From Prochlorococcus sp. AG-355-O17 (lineage in GTDB: Bacteria > Cyanobacteriota > Cyanobacteriia > PCC-6307 > Cyanobiaceae), in contig QCEK01000002.1 of NCBI GenBank assembly GCA_003280655.1, positions 1 to 64,000 of the forward strand: a DNA stretch of 64,000 bases, read 5' to 3'. Positions 40,034 through 47,284 of the stretch are shown piece after piece (the first letter of the stretch is position 1; each line of letters opens with the position of its first letter). The position numbers were made by a program, and so were the translations under genes. Below the pieces are notes generated by a model, which was not told where the DNA came from, did not search any database, and saw only the letters and a program-made list of their open reading frames with translations.

Positions 40034-43000
40034 ATGGAATCTTTCAGAACCTATTTAAATAGAGATGAAAAGCCATTAATAATTTTTGACGGGGGTACTG
40101 GAACATCTTTTCAGAACTTAAATCTTACTTCAGACGACTTTGGAGGCAAAGAATTAGAGGGTTGTAATGAAAATCTTGTTTTATCCTTACCAAAGGTAGT
40201 TGAAAAGATTCATAATTCATTCTTAGCAGCAGGTTGTCATGTTATAGAAACTAATACTTTTGGAGCCTCATCAATAGTTCTTGATGAATATGATATTGCG
40301 GATAAGGCATATGAGATAAATAAAAATGCTGCATTAATAGCTAAAAAAGCTGCTGCCAAATATGCATCAGTAGATAAGCCAAGGTTTGTTGCTGGCTCAA
40401 TTGGACCAACTACTAAATTACCCACATTAGGACATATAGATTTTGATGAATTAAAGCAATCATATAAAGAACAAATAAATGGTCTTACAGATGGAGGAGT
40501 TGATCTTCTTTTAATTGAAACTTGTCAAGATGTATTACAAATTAAATCTGCCTTATTAGCGTCTAAAGAAGTACTTGATAGTAAAAATATAGATATACCT
40601 ATAATGGTATCCATAACAATGGAAACAACAGGTACTATGCTTGTTGGATCTGACATCGCCTCTGCATTAACAATATTAGAGCCATTTAATATAGATATCC
40701 TTGGACTGAATTGTGCAACTGGTCCAGAACAAATGAAGGAACATATTAAATATTTATCTGAAAATTCCCCTTTCGCTATAAGCTGTATTCCCAATGCAGG
40801 ACTTCCTGAAAATATTGGTGGTGTTGCTCACTATAGATTAAAGCCAATAGAATTAAAGATGCAGTTAATGAATTTTATATATGACTTTAAAGTTCAATTA
40901 ATAGGTGGATGTTGTGGGACAACACCTGAACATATTAAATATCTTTCTTCAATAATCGATGAAATTACTCATAACGAAAGATTTAACAAAATTGGTAATA
41001 GAAATTTAAATGGTTATATTCCTTCTGCATCATCAATATATAATTCTGTACCGTACAAACAAGACAATTCTATCTTGATTGTAGGAGAAAGATTAAATGC
41101 TAGTGGATCTAAAAAGGTAAGGGAGTTATTAAATAACGACGATTGGGACGGACTAGTTTCAATTGCCAAGCAACAACAAAAAGAAAATGCACACGTTCTT
41201 GATGTGAATGTTGATTATGTGGGTAGAGACGGAGTGAAAGATATGAAAGAAATAACTTCAAGACTAGTTACCAATATAAATTTGCCATTAATGATTGACT
41301 CTACAGATGCTGACAAAATGGAAAGTGGATTAAAGTCAGCTGGTGGTAAATGTATTATAAATTCAACCAATTACGAAGATGGCAATGAAAGGTTTGATCA
41401 AGTACTAAATTTAGCATTAGGGTATGGTTCAGGTCTTGTTGTAGGAACTATTGATGAAGATGGAATGGCAAGGAATGCAAATAAAAAATATAACATCGTA
41501 AAACGAGCGCTTAATAGAACAAGAGAATGTGGCTTGTCAGATTATGAACTATTTTTTGATCCATTAGCTCTGCCAATATCTACTGGGATAGAAGAAGATA
41601 GATTAAACGCCAAAGAAACAATTACTGCTATATCAAAAATTCGTGAAGATTTTCCAGATATTCATATCATACTGGGGATATCAAACATTAGTTTTGGTCT
41701 TTCACCATTATCAAGAATCAATCTAAATTCAATATTTTTAGATGAATGTATTAAAGCAGGATTGGATTCTGCTATTATCGCACCAAATAAAATTTTGCAA
41801 TTATCAAAAATTTCTGAAGAAACTAAAAAGCTTTGCTTAGATTTGATATATGACAAAAGAGAATTTGAAAATGATATTTGTATTTATGATCCATTAGTAG
41901 AATTAACAAAGGCTTTTCAAGATTTATCTATTCAAGATTTCAAAAAAGCATCTTTAGAAAATAAAAACCTAACTCTGGAAGAAAGTCTTAAAAATCATAT
42001 TATTGATGGAGAAAAAATAGGTTTAGAGGATCAATTAAATAAAGCGTTAAAAAAATATAAACCTCTTGAAATAATTAATACTTTTTTACTTGATGGGATG
42101 AAAGTTGTAGGAGATTTATTTGGTTCAGGTCAAATGCAATTGCCATTTGTGCTCCAATCAGCAGAAACAATGAAATTTGCTGTTTCAATTTTAGAACCAT
42201 ATATGGAAACTGTAGATGAAAACATATCAAATGGAAAACTCTTAATTGCAACTGTCAAAGGCGATGTTCATGATATTGGAAAAAATTTGGTAGATATAAT
42301 ACTTACAAATAATGGTTATGACGTTATAAATCTTGGAATAAAGCAAGATGTTTCGGCAATTATAGATGCACAAAAGAAGCACAATGCAGATTGCATCGCT
42401 ATGAGCGGATTACTTGTTAAATCAACTGCTTTTATGAAAGATAATTTAGAGGCTTTTAACAATGAAGACATTACTGTACCAGTAATATTAGGAGGAGCAG
42501 CCTTAACCCCAAAATTTGTAAATGAGGACTGCAGCAAAATATATAACGGGAAAATATTGTACGGAAAAGATGCGTTCACTGATCTTAAATTTATGAATGA
42601 ATATATGGATAATAAAAAAAAGGGTAATTGGTCAAATACAGAGGGGTTCATTAACAATGAGGGTATAAATATTAATTTAGCCTCATCAAAATCCAACTCT
42701 CAACCTGTTAAAAAATCAATATCTATAGATAGTGAGACTTCCAATTTAAATTTAAAAGAAAATTTTATAAGATCTAAATTTATAAATGAAGAAGAACCAA
42801 TTCAAGCTCCTTTCTTAGGAACGAAAGTCTTAAAGGAAGTTGATATAGATTTAAATAAGTTAATTTTTTATTTAGATACAAAAGCTCTTTTTAGCGGACA
42901 ATGGCAAATAAAAAAAGGAAAAAACCAAAGCGTAGATGAATACAATAACTACTTGGATTCATACGCTAAACCATTGTTAGATAAATGGTTAGATAGAATT

Positions 43001-43600
43001 ATAGAAAAAAAACTTATCTCACCCAATGCAGTTTATGGATATTTCAGATGCGGGAGAAAAGATAATAATATCTTCTTATTTGATGATAAATCATTAAATA
43101 AAATTTCCCAATTTAATTTTCCAAGACAAAAATCTGGGAATAATTTATGCATCGCTGATTTCTATTGTGATTTGAAAAATGATAAACCGATAGATATATT
43201 TCCTATGCAGGCAGTGACGATGGGGGATATTGCTAGTGAATATTCTCAAAAATTATTTAAAGAAGATAGATATAGCGATTATTTAATATTCCATGGACTT
43301 ACAGTTCAATTAGCAGAAGCTCTGGCTGAGTATGTCCATGCATTAATTCGCATTGAATGTGGTTTTAGTACTGAAGAACCAGACAAAAATAGAGAAATAC
43401 TAGCTCAAAAATATAGAGGTGCTAGATATTCTTTTGGTTATCCTGCATGTCCTAAAGTATCTGATTCAAACATACAATTATCATTGTTGGATGCAAAAAG
43501 AATAAACTTGACCATGGATGAATCTGAACAACTTCATCCAGAACAAAGTACTACAGCTATCATTTCACTACACTCAAAAGCTAAGTATTTCAGTGCATGA
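40034..43600 (+). CDS. metH: Cobalamin-dependent methionine synthase
   Basis: Methylates homocysteine using methyl-THF and B12. All four modules are complete in 1188 residues: homocysteine domain with zinc cysteines (GLNCATG; LIGGCCGTTPEH), pterin domain (IVGERLNASGSKK; DVNVDYVGRDG), cobalamin domain with DVHDIGKNLVDI (the lower-ligand histidine at about residue 745) and activation domain (YFRCGRKDNN; SDYLIFHGLTVQLAEALAEY; RYSFGYPACP). No cobalamin riboswitch was seen in front of it. Codirectional with ilvE. Confidence 0.97.
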   Translation: MESFRTYLNRDEKPLIIFDGGTGTSFQNLNLTSDDFGGKELEGCNENLVLSLPKVVEKIHNSFLAAGCHVIETNTFGASSIVLDEYDIADKAYEINKNAALIAKKAAAKYASVDKPRFVAGSIGPTTKLPTLGHIDFDELKQSYKEQINGLTDGGVDLLLIETCQDVLQIKSALLASKEVLDSKNIDIPIMVSITMETTGTMLVGSDIASALTILEPFNIDILGLNCATGPEQMKEHIKYLSENSPFAISCIPNAGLPENIGGVAHYRLKPIELKMQLMNFIYDFKVQLIGGCCGTTPEHIKYLSSIIDEITHNERFNKIGNRNLNGYIPSASSIYNSVPYKQDNSILIVGERLNASGSKKVRELLNNDDWDGLVSIAKQQQKENAHVLDVNVDYVGRDGVKDMKEITSRLVTNINLPLMIDSTDADKMESGLKSAGGKCIINSTNYEDGNERFDQVLNLALGYGSGLVVGTIDEDGMARNANKKYNIVKRALNRTRECGLSDYELFFDPLALPISTGIEEDRLNAKETITAISKIREDFPDIHIILGISNISFGLSPLSRINLNSIFLDECIKAGLDSAIIAPNKILQLSKISEETKKLCLDLIYDKREFENDICIYDPLVELTKAFQDLSIQDFKKASLENKNLTLEESLKNHIIDGEKIGLEDQLNKALKKYKPLEIINTFLLDGMKVVGDLFGSGQMQLPFVLQSAETMKFAVSILEPYMETVDENISNGKLLIATVKGDVHDIGKNLVDIILTNNGYDVINLGIKQDVSAIIDAQKKHNADCIAMSGLLVKSTAFMKDNLEAFNNEDITVPVILGGAALTPKFVNEDCSKIYNGKILYGKDAFTDLKFMNEYMDNKKKGNWSNTEGFINNEGININLASSKSNSQPVKKSISIDSETSNLNLKENFIRSKFINEEEPIQAPFLGTKVLKEVDIDLNKLIFYLDTKALFSGQWQIKKGKNQSVDEYNNYLDSYAKPLLDKWLDRIIEKKLISPNAVYGYFRCGRKDNNIFLFDDKSLNKISQFNFPRQKSGNNLCIADFYCDLKNDKPIDIFPMQAVTMGDIASEYSQKLFKEDRYSDYLIFHGLTVQLAEALAEYVHALIRIECGFSTEEPDKNREILAQKYRGARYSFGYPACPKVSDSNIQLSLLDAKRINLTMDESEQLHPEQSTTAIISLHSKAKYFSA

Positions 43601-43609
43601 ACTAAATTT

Positions 43610-43828
43610 TTAGTTGTTTTCTAAATATTCAATAATTTCTTCCTGTAGTTCATCCATCGTTTCATTATCACCCAGATCTAGTCCCTCGCCCGCGCCATCC
43701 TGTGTCAACTCAAGATAATATGAAGCACCATCACTAGATAAAAATTCTAATGCGGAAGTTTCATCACTGTTTTTAAAAGCTTCATAAAGAGCTTTAAATG
43801 CTATGTTTTCAGTAAAGTCCCAATCCAT
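43610..43828 (-). CDS. Small acidic conserved hypothetical protein
   Basis: A 72-residue strongly acidic soluble protein (ENIAFKALYEAFKNSD, DGAGEGLDLGDNETMDELQ). No signal peptide, membrane segment or cysteine. I do not recognise a family. The coding composition and conserved-looking helical pattern make it a likely real gene. It converges with metH 9 bp away and is divergent from the DUF2237 gene. Confidence 0.65.
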   Translation of the reverse strand: MDWDFTENIAFKALYEAFKNSDETSALEFLSSDGASYYLELTQDGAGEGLDLGDNETMDELQEEIIEYLENN

Positions 43829-43927
43829 AATGAAAAAAACCTTATTAGAATTATTACCTCCTTACCCCCCATACTAGTCAACCTTTTTTAAAGAAATGTT
43901 GGTGTTTTATTATTATTAAAAAAATCT

Positions 43928-44311
43928 ATGACCATAAATAATCAAAATCAGTTAAATGTCTTAGGAGAAAAAATTGTGATTTGTAGTTGCGAACCTATGA
44001 CAGGTTGGTTCAGAGATGGATTTTGCAACTATGACAAAAATGATGGAGGGAATCATTCCATATGTTGCGTAATGGATGATAATTTCCTGAAATATAGTAA
44101 ATCACAAGGTAATGATTTAATAACTCCCATGCCTATTTATTCCTTCCCAGGACTAAAGGATGGTGATCATTGGTGTATTTGTCTTGATAGGTGGAAGCAA
44201 GCATTATTAGACGGTCTTGCACCAAAAGTAATATTAGAATCAACGAATATTGTAGTCTTAGAATCTGTACCTCTGGAAAAATTGAAAGAATATCAATTTA
44301 ATAAAAAGTAA
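43928..44311 (+). CDS. DUF2237 family protein
   Basis: A 127-residue cytosolic protein. The block GWFRDGFCNYDKNDGGNHSICCVM followed by SQGNDLITPMPIYSFPGLKDGDHWCICLDRW is the DUF2237 domain: several conserved cysteines, histidine and tryptophan residues. Family function is unknown; metal binding is plausible from the Cys/His pattern. Stands alone, 48 bp before the Ap4A phosphorylase-like gene on the same strand. Confidence 0.82.
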   Translation: MTINNQNQLNVLGEKIVICSCEPMTGWFRDGFCNYDKNDGGNHSICCVMDDNFLKYSKSQGNDLITPMPIYSFPGLKDGDHWCICLDRWKQALLDGLAPKVILESTNIVVLESVPLEKLKEYQFNKK

Positions 44312-44359
44312 TTACAAGTTTATTTTTTTTTTTAAAATGATTATGATAATTTTTTTTAA

Positions 44360-45190
44360 ATGAGTTTAGAAATATACTGGAAAAAAGCACTAGAACAAAC
44401 TCGATTATCAATTGATAATGAATCATTATATCCTCTCAAGACTGATATTATTACAAGAGATTTATATGAAAAAGACGACTTCATAATTAGGAAACTCGAT
44501 ACATCAAAATTTAATAAAAAAAAATTTTATGGTCCTAAGCAAAATCCATTTTGTCCTTGGGAAAAGATACTAGAAATTGATAAAATTGGTGATAATCATC
44601 AACTAATATTAAATAAGTATCCTGTACAAAAAGGTCATATTTTACTTATTACGAATGAATGGAAACCTCAAAATGGATGGTTAGATATTAAAGATTGGAG
44701 AGCGATCCAACAAGTTAATAAAGATACTAGTGGATTATGGTTTTTCAATAGTTCTCCAATTGCGGGAGCGAGTCAACCTCACAGGCATTTTCAACTTCTG
44801 CGTAGATCTAAAGGTGAGATATCATGCCCTAGAGAAAAGTGGTTTTTAGAAATGAACTCATATCAAGATCTAGATAATAAGCTTAAAAAAAATATTATTG
44901 TATCAAAATTTAATTTTTTAGAAAATCCATCATATCTTTTTGAATTTTACTTAGAATTATGCAAGAAATTAGGACTTGGGGACCCTATTAGTGATAAGAA
45001 ACCGATATATCCCTACAATATTTTAATAACTAATAAATGGATCGCTATTATAAAGAGAAAAAAAGATCATATTCATGGTTTCAGTATTAACGGTTTAGGA
45101 TTTGCGGGATATCTATTAGTAACTGAAAATTCAAATATTAATTATTTAAAGAAATTTGGACCTGAAAAACTTCTGGAAAGTTTTGTTTGA
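44360..45190 (+). CDS. Ap4A phosphorylase-like ATP adenylyltransferase (HIT-related)
   Basis: A 276-residue protein related to yeast APA1/2 diadenosine tetraphosphate phosphorylases, which split Ap4A using phosphate. The catalytic histidine motif appears as PHRHFQLLRR (about residues 138-147), preceded by the substrate segment HQLILNKYPVQKGHILLIT. The C-terminal half (YNILITNKWIAIIKRKKDHI; INGLGFAGYLLV) also fits the family. Physiologically it could lower Ap4A alarmone; substrate is inferred. TATATT-like AT-rich DNA precedes the ATG. Confidence 0.82.
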   Translation: MSLEIYWKKALEQTRLSIDNESLYPLKTDIITRDLYEKDDFIIRKLDTSKFNKKKFYGPKQNPFCPWEKILEIDKIGDNHQLILNKYPVQKGHILLITNEWKPQNGWLDIKDWRAIQQVNKDTSGLWFFNSSPIAGASQPHRHFQLLRRSKGEISCPREKWFLEMNSYQDLDNKLKKNIIVSKFNFLENPSYLFEFYLELCKKLGLGDPISDKKPIYPYNILITNKWIAIIKRKKDHIHGFSINGLGFAGYLLVTENSNINYLKKFGPEKLLESFV

Positions 45191-45193
45191 ATA

Positions 45194-45373
45194 CTAGTTT
45201 GTTACTTCGGCTTCCTTATCCCTCCTTATTTGGCTTTCTAGAACTTCTATAGATGCAGTTACAGATGCTATTTTACGTTCAAGTGAATCCTTAATATAAT
45301 TGAGCATTTCTAATTTCTTATGTTGATAAAAACTCTTTTTTTCTTTAGATGACTTGAAATTACAATTAAACAT
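45194..45373 (-). CDS. Small conserved-type hypothetical protein, 59 residues
   Basis: Translated by hand from the minus strand: starts MFNCNFKSSKEKKSFYQ, ends RRDKEAEVTN. It is highly charged and predicted all-alpha, with a heptad-like stretch MLNYIKDSLERKIASVTASI suggesting a short coiled coil. No family recognised. The stop lies 3 bp from the stop of the Ap4A phosphorylase-like gene on the other strand; it is divergent from the RHH/J-domain gene. Absence of competing frames and a sensible protein composition support it. Confidence 0.55.
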   Translation of the reverse strand: MFNCNFKSSKEKKSFYQHKKLEMLNYIKDSLERKIASVTASIEVLESQIRRDKEAEVTN

Positions 45374-45519
45374 TTTTTTTTCTTTTATTATAAAAAGATG
45401 CTTAATTGACTTGTGACATGAAAATAAATTGGTTTTAATTTAAAAACAATATTCCTTATGGACTTTCAATTTTTTTTTTATAAAATTAAATAAATTCCAT
45501 ACTATACAAGAAAATATTA

Positions 45520-46530
45520 TTGAATATTCCTGAAAATTCAAATACAAAAAGAATTTCTATTGATTTACCTGAGGAACTAATTTCCAGGTTTGATCAATTA
45601 CGAAAAGAGTGGGGATTTCGAGCAAGAGGGCCTGTAATAGAAAAGATACTTAAAGAACTTCTTCAAGAAGATGATTTATTACCTAAGAACCAACAGCAAG
45701 AAATAGACTTTAACGAGAAGAATAATAATGAAAATTTAAATATTGATGAAGATACTTCATTGGTATTAATTAAATCAGACGTAAAAAAAGAAGTTAATGA
45801 GATATCTTTGAATAAAAGATTTAAAAATAGCAATCAATATAAAGAAAAAGCCAACTCAAACATAAGCCTTCCCAATTTTGTTGAAAAAAAAGTAAAGAAT
45901 CTAAGAAGAAGTATTAATAGTGAAAAGTTAAAGGAGAATATTAATGATATTCAAATTAATACAATTAAAGAAACTGAATTAATAAAATGTCGAATTGAGT
46001 TAATTAGTCATTGGAAAACCTTATATGGATCAGTTCCTAATGATCATGTAGTAGAAGCTTCGATGGATTGGTTTGAAAGGGATATTTGGCCAAATCTTGA
46101 TGGAACTGAAAATCTACCCTTTACGTGGAGTGCAGCCAATAAATTAATGTCAGAATTATGCCCATTTTGGATAAAGAAAAATCCATCCCTTGAAATTGTT
46201 TTATTAATGATTGGCGTTTTAGAAGACCCTTTTGCTACATCAGATCTGATAAATAGAATTCCAACACTTATGAGAAGGTTTGTAAGTAGATTTAAGCGAA
46301 ATAATAGATCAAATTCATTTGAAACTTTGGACTCAACAATGACTGTACATGGAGCACTTAAATTATTGAATTTATCAACATCGGCAGGATCAGCTCATAC
46401 GTTCCGTAAAATTAGGGAGGCCTATAAATCAATAGCCTTAGAGACGCATCCGGATGCTGGAGGATCAACAGATCAAATGAGAAAATTAAATGAAGCGTAT
46501 CAATTGCTAAAAAATCTATATAGAAATTAG
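45520..46530 (+). CDS. RHH-like N-terminus fused to C-terminal J domain
   Basis: A 336-residue multi-part protein. Residues about 10-50 (TKRISIDLPEELISRFDQLR...RGPVIEKILKELL) resemble a ribbon-helix-helix DNA-binding domain. A charged linker of about 80 residues follows. A middle conserved-looking domain (about 155-265) contains YGSVPNDHVVEASMDWFERD. The C-terminal 65 residues form a J domain with ETHPDAGG; the HPD triplet is at about 310-312. The likely TTG start at 45520 has an A-rich upstream region. Known J-domain function is Hsp70 recruitment; DNA binding is inferred. Function of the whole is unknown. Confidence 0.75.
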   Translation: MNIPENSNTKRISIDLPEELISRFDQLRKEWGFRARGPVIEKILKELLQEDDLLPKNQQQEIDFNEKNNNENLNIDEDTSLVLIKSDVKKEVNEISLNKRFKNSNQYKEKANSNISLPNFVEKKVKNLRRSINSEKLKENINDIQINTIKETELIKCRIELISHWKTLYGSVPNDHVVEASMDWFERDIWPNLDGTENLPFTWSAANKLMSELCPFWIKKNPSLEIVLLMIGVLEDPFATSDLINRIPTLMRRFVSRFKRNNRSNSFETLDSTMTVHGALKLLNLSTSAGSAHTFRKIREAYKSIALETHPDAGGSTDQMRKLNEAYQLLKNLYRN

Positions 46531-46539
46531 TATACTGAT

Positions 46540-46595
46540 TCTTATATAAGACTAATTATAAGTCTATTTAATAGTCTCACATAAGATAGCTGTTA
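46540..46595 (+). repeat. AT-rich inverted-repeat element, copy A
   Basis: Begins with TCTTATATAAGACT, continues through TATAAGTCTA and TAGTCTCA to AGATAGCT. It shares this order and spacing with copy B at 46704 at roughly 80 percent by eye. TCTTATATAAGA is itself a perfect palindrome in the related copies. Function unknown. Confidence 0.65.
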
Positions 46596-46703
46596 AGTCT
46601 AAGGTTCTGATTTTTTTTAATTATTTTTTCGGTTTATGGAAACAATAATTATGTATAAATAAAAAAGTTAATTTATAAAATAAAAGTTACATTGTATAGT
46701 ATA

Positions 46704-46760
46704 TCTTATATAAGACTTAATATAAGTCTAGTATATAGTCTCATAATAGATAGCTAAGAT
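46704..46760 (+). repeat. AT-rich inverted-repeat element, copy B
   Basis: Begins with the palindrome TCTTATATAAGA, then AGACTTA-ATA-TAAGTCT, a perfect seven-base hairpin arm pair, then TAGTCTCATAATAGATAGCT. Nearly colinear with copy A 164 bp upstream and related to copy C at 47225. Confidence 0.65.
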
Positions 46761-46910
46761 AACATAATTTATTAATTTGCATGAATCATTCTTAAACGGC
46801 TTAAAACTTGGGAAAAAATTAAAAATAAATCAGTAAATCATGTCCTTTCGAAGTCCAGGAAATTAATAAGGGCTATAAAGTCTTGCAATTAAAGAATTTT
46901 ATGTCTAGGC

Positions 46911-46931
46911 GTACTGTCTTAAAGACAGTAC
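46911..46931. terminator. Perfect 10-bp inverted repeat at 3' end of exported-protein gene
   Basis: GTACTGTCTT and AAGACAGTAC surround a single A, giving a stem of up to eight or nine pairs. Its last bases include the TAG stop of the minus-strand gene 46931..47179. There is no T run on either strand, so this may be a transcript-stabilising hairpin rather than a rho-independent terminator. Confidence 0.45.
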
Positions 46932-47179
46932 TACTTAGATTGAAGCTTTTCAATAGCAGTTTGTTTATCAATACTAGGGATATCGCTTAATCCGTTAACA
47001 TCAAACCATGGTGCGCTAGCCCAATCAAAGCCTTCGCCAAAAGTATTATCTGGTGCAGTTATATACCAGTGACATGATGCATCTGGTATGTCAACAGCAC
47101 ATTTTGACCAATCATCTGACCACTGAGGGACTTGAACCCACAACACTGAAGATAGAAGTAGAGAAAGTATATTGATCAT
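46931..47179 (-). CDS. Small exported protein with one cysteine pair
   Basis: An 82-residue protein. The first 17 or so residues (MINILSLLLSSVLWVQV) form a signal peptide or anchor. The mature part is rich in tryptophan and acidic residues and has two cysteines ten residues apart (KCAVDIPDASCHWY), suggesting a disulfide in the periplasm. I do not recognise a domain. It sits within a repeat-rich region: copies A and B lie downstream and copy C upstream of its start. The stop lies in the perfect hairpin at 46911..46931. Confidence 0.65.
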   Translation of the reverse strand: MINILSLLLSSVLWVQVPQWSDDWSKCAVDIPDASCHWYITAPDNTFGEGFDWASAPWFDVNGLSDIPSIDKQTAIEKLQSK

Positions 47180-47224
47180 CTATTTAATCATACAACATTA
47201 ATTACTTTTATAGGATTATTATTT

Positions 47225-47273
47225 ATCTTATATAAGAATCATATATAGACTTACTTATAGACTTATATGAGAT
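47225..47273. repeat. AT-rich inverted-repeat element, copy C
   Basis: ATCTTATATAAG (47225) and CTTATATGAGAT (ending 47273) pair over 12 bases with one G-U, enclosing two ATAGACTTA units. It shares the TATCTTATATAAGA start with copies A and B. It lies 12 bp downstream of the pheT stop and 45 bp upstream of the small exported-protein start, so it could end pheT transcription or control the next gene. Confidence 0.6.
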
Positions 47274-47284
47274 TAGCAATACGC

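Larger units (their letters stand above)
46531..46910. other. Gene-free stretch with two copies of an AT-rich repeat
   Basis: About 380 bp between the RHH/J-domain gene and a small exported-protein gene. I found no credible reading frame above 15 residues. It contains the two repeat copies listed separately (46540 and 46704) and a run TGATTTTTTTTAATTATTTTTT near 46608 that could end the upstream transcript. A small RNA is possible but I see no known RNA motif. Confidence 0.55.
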
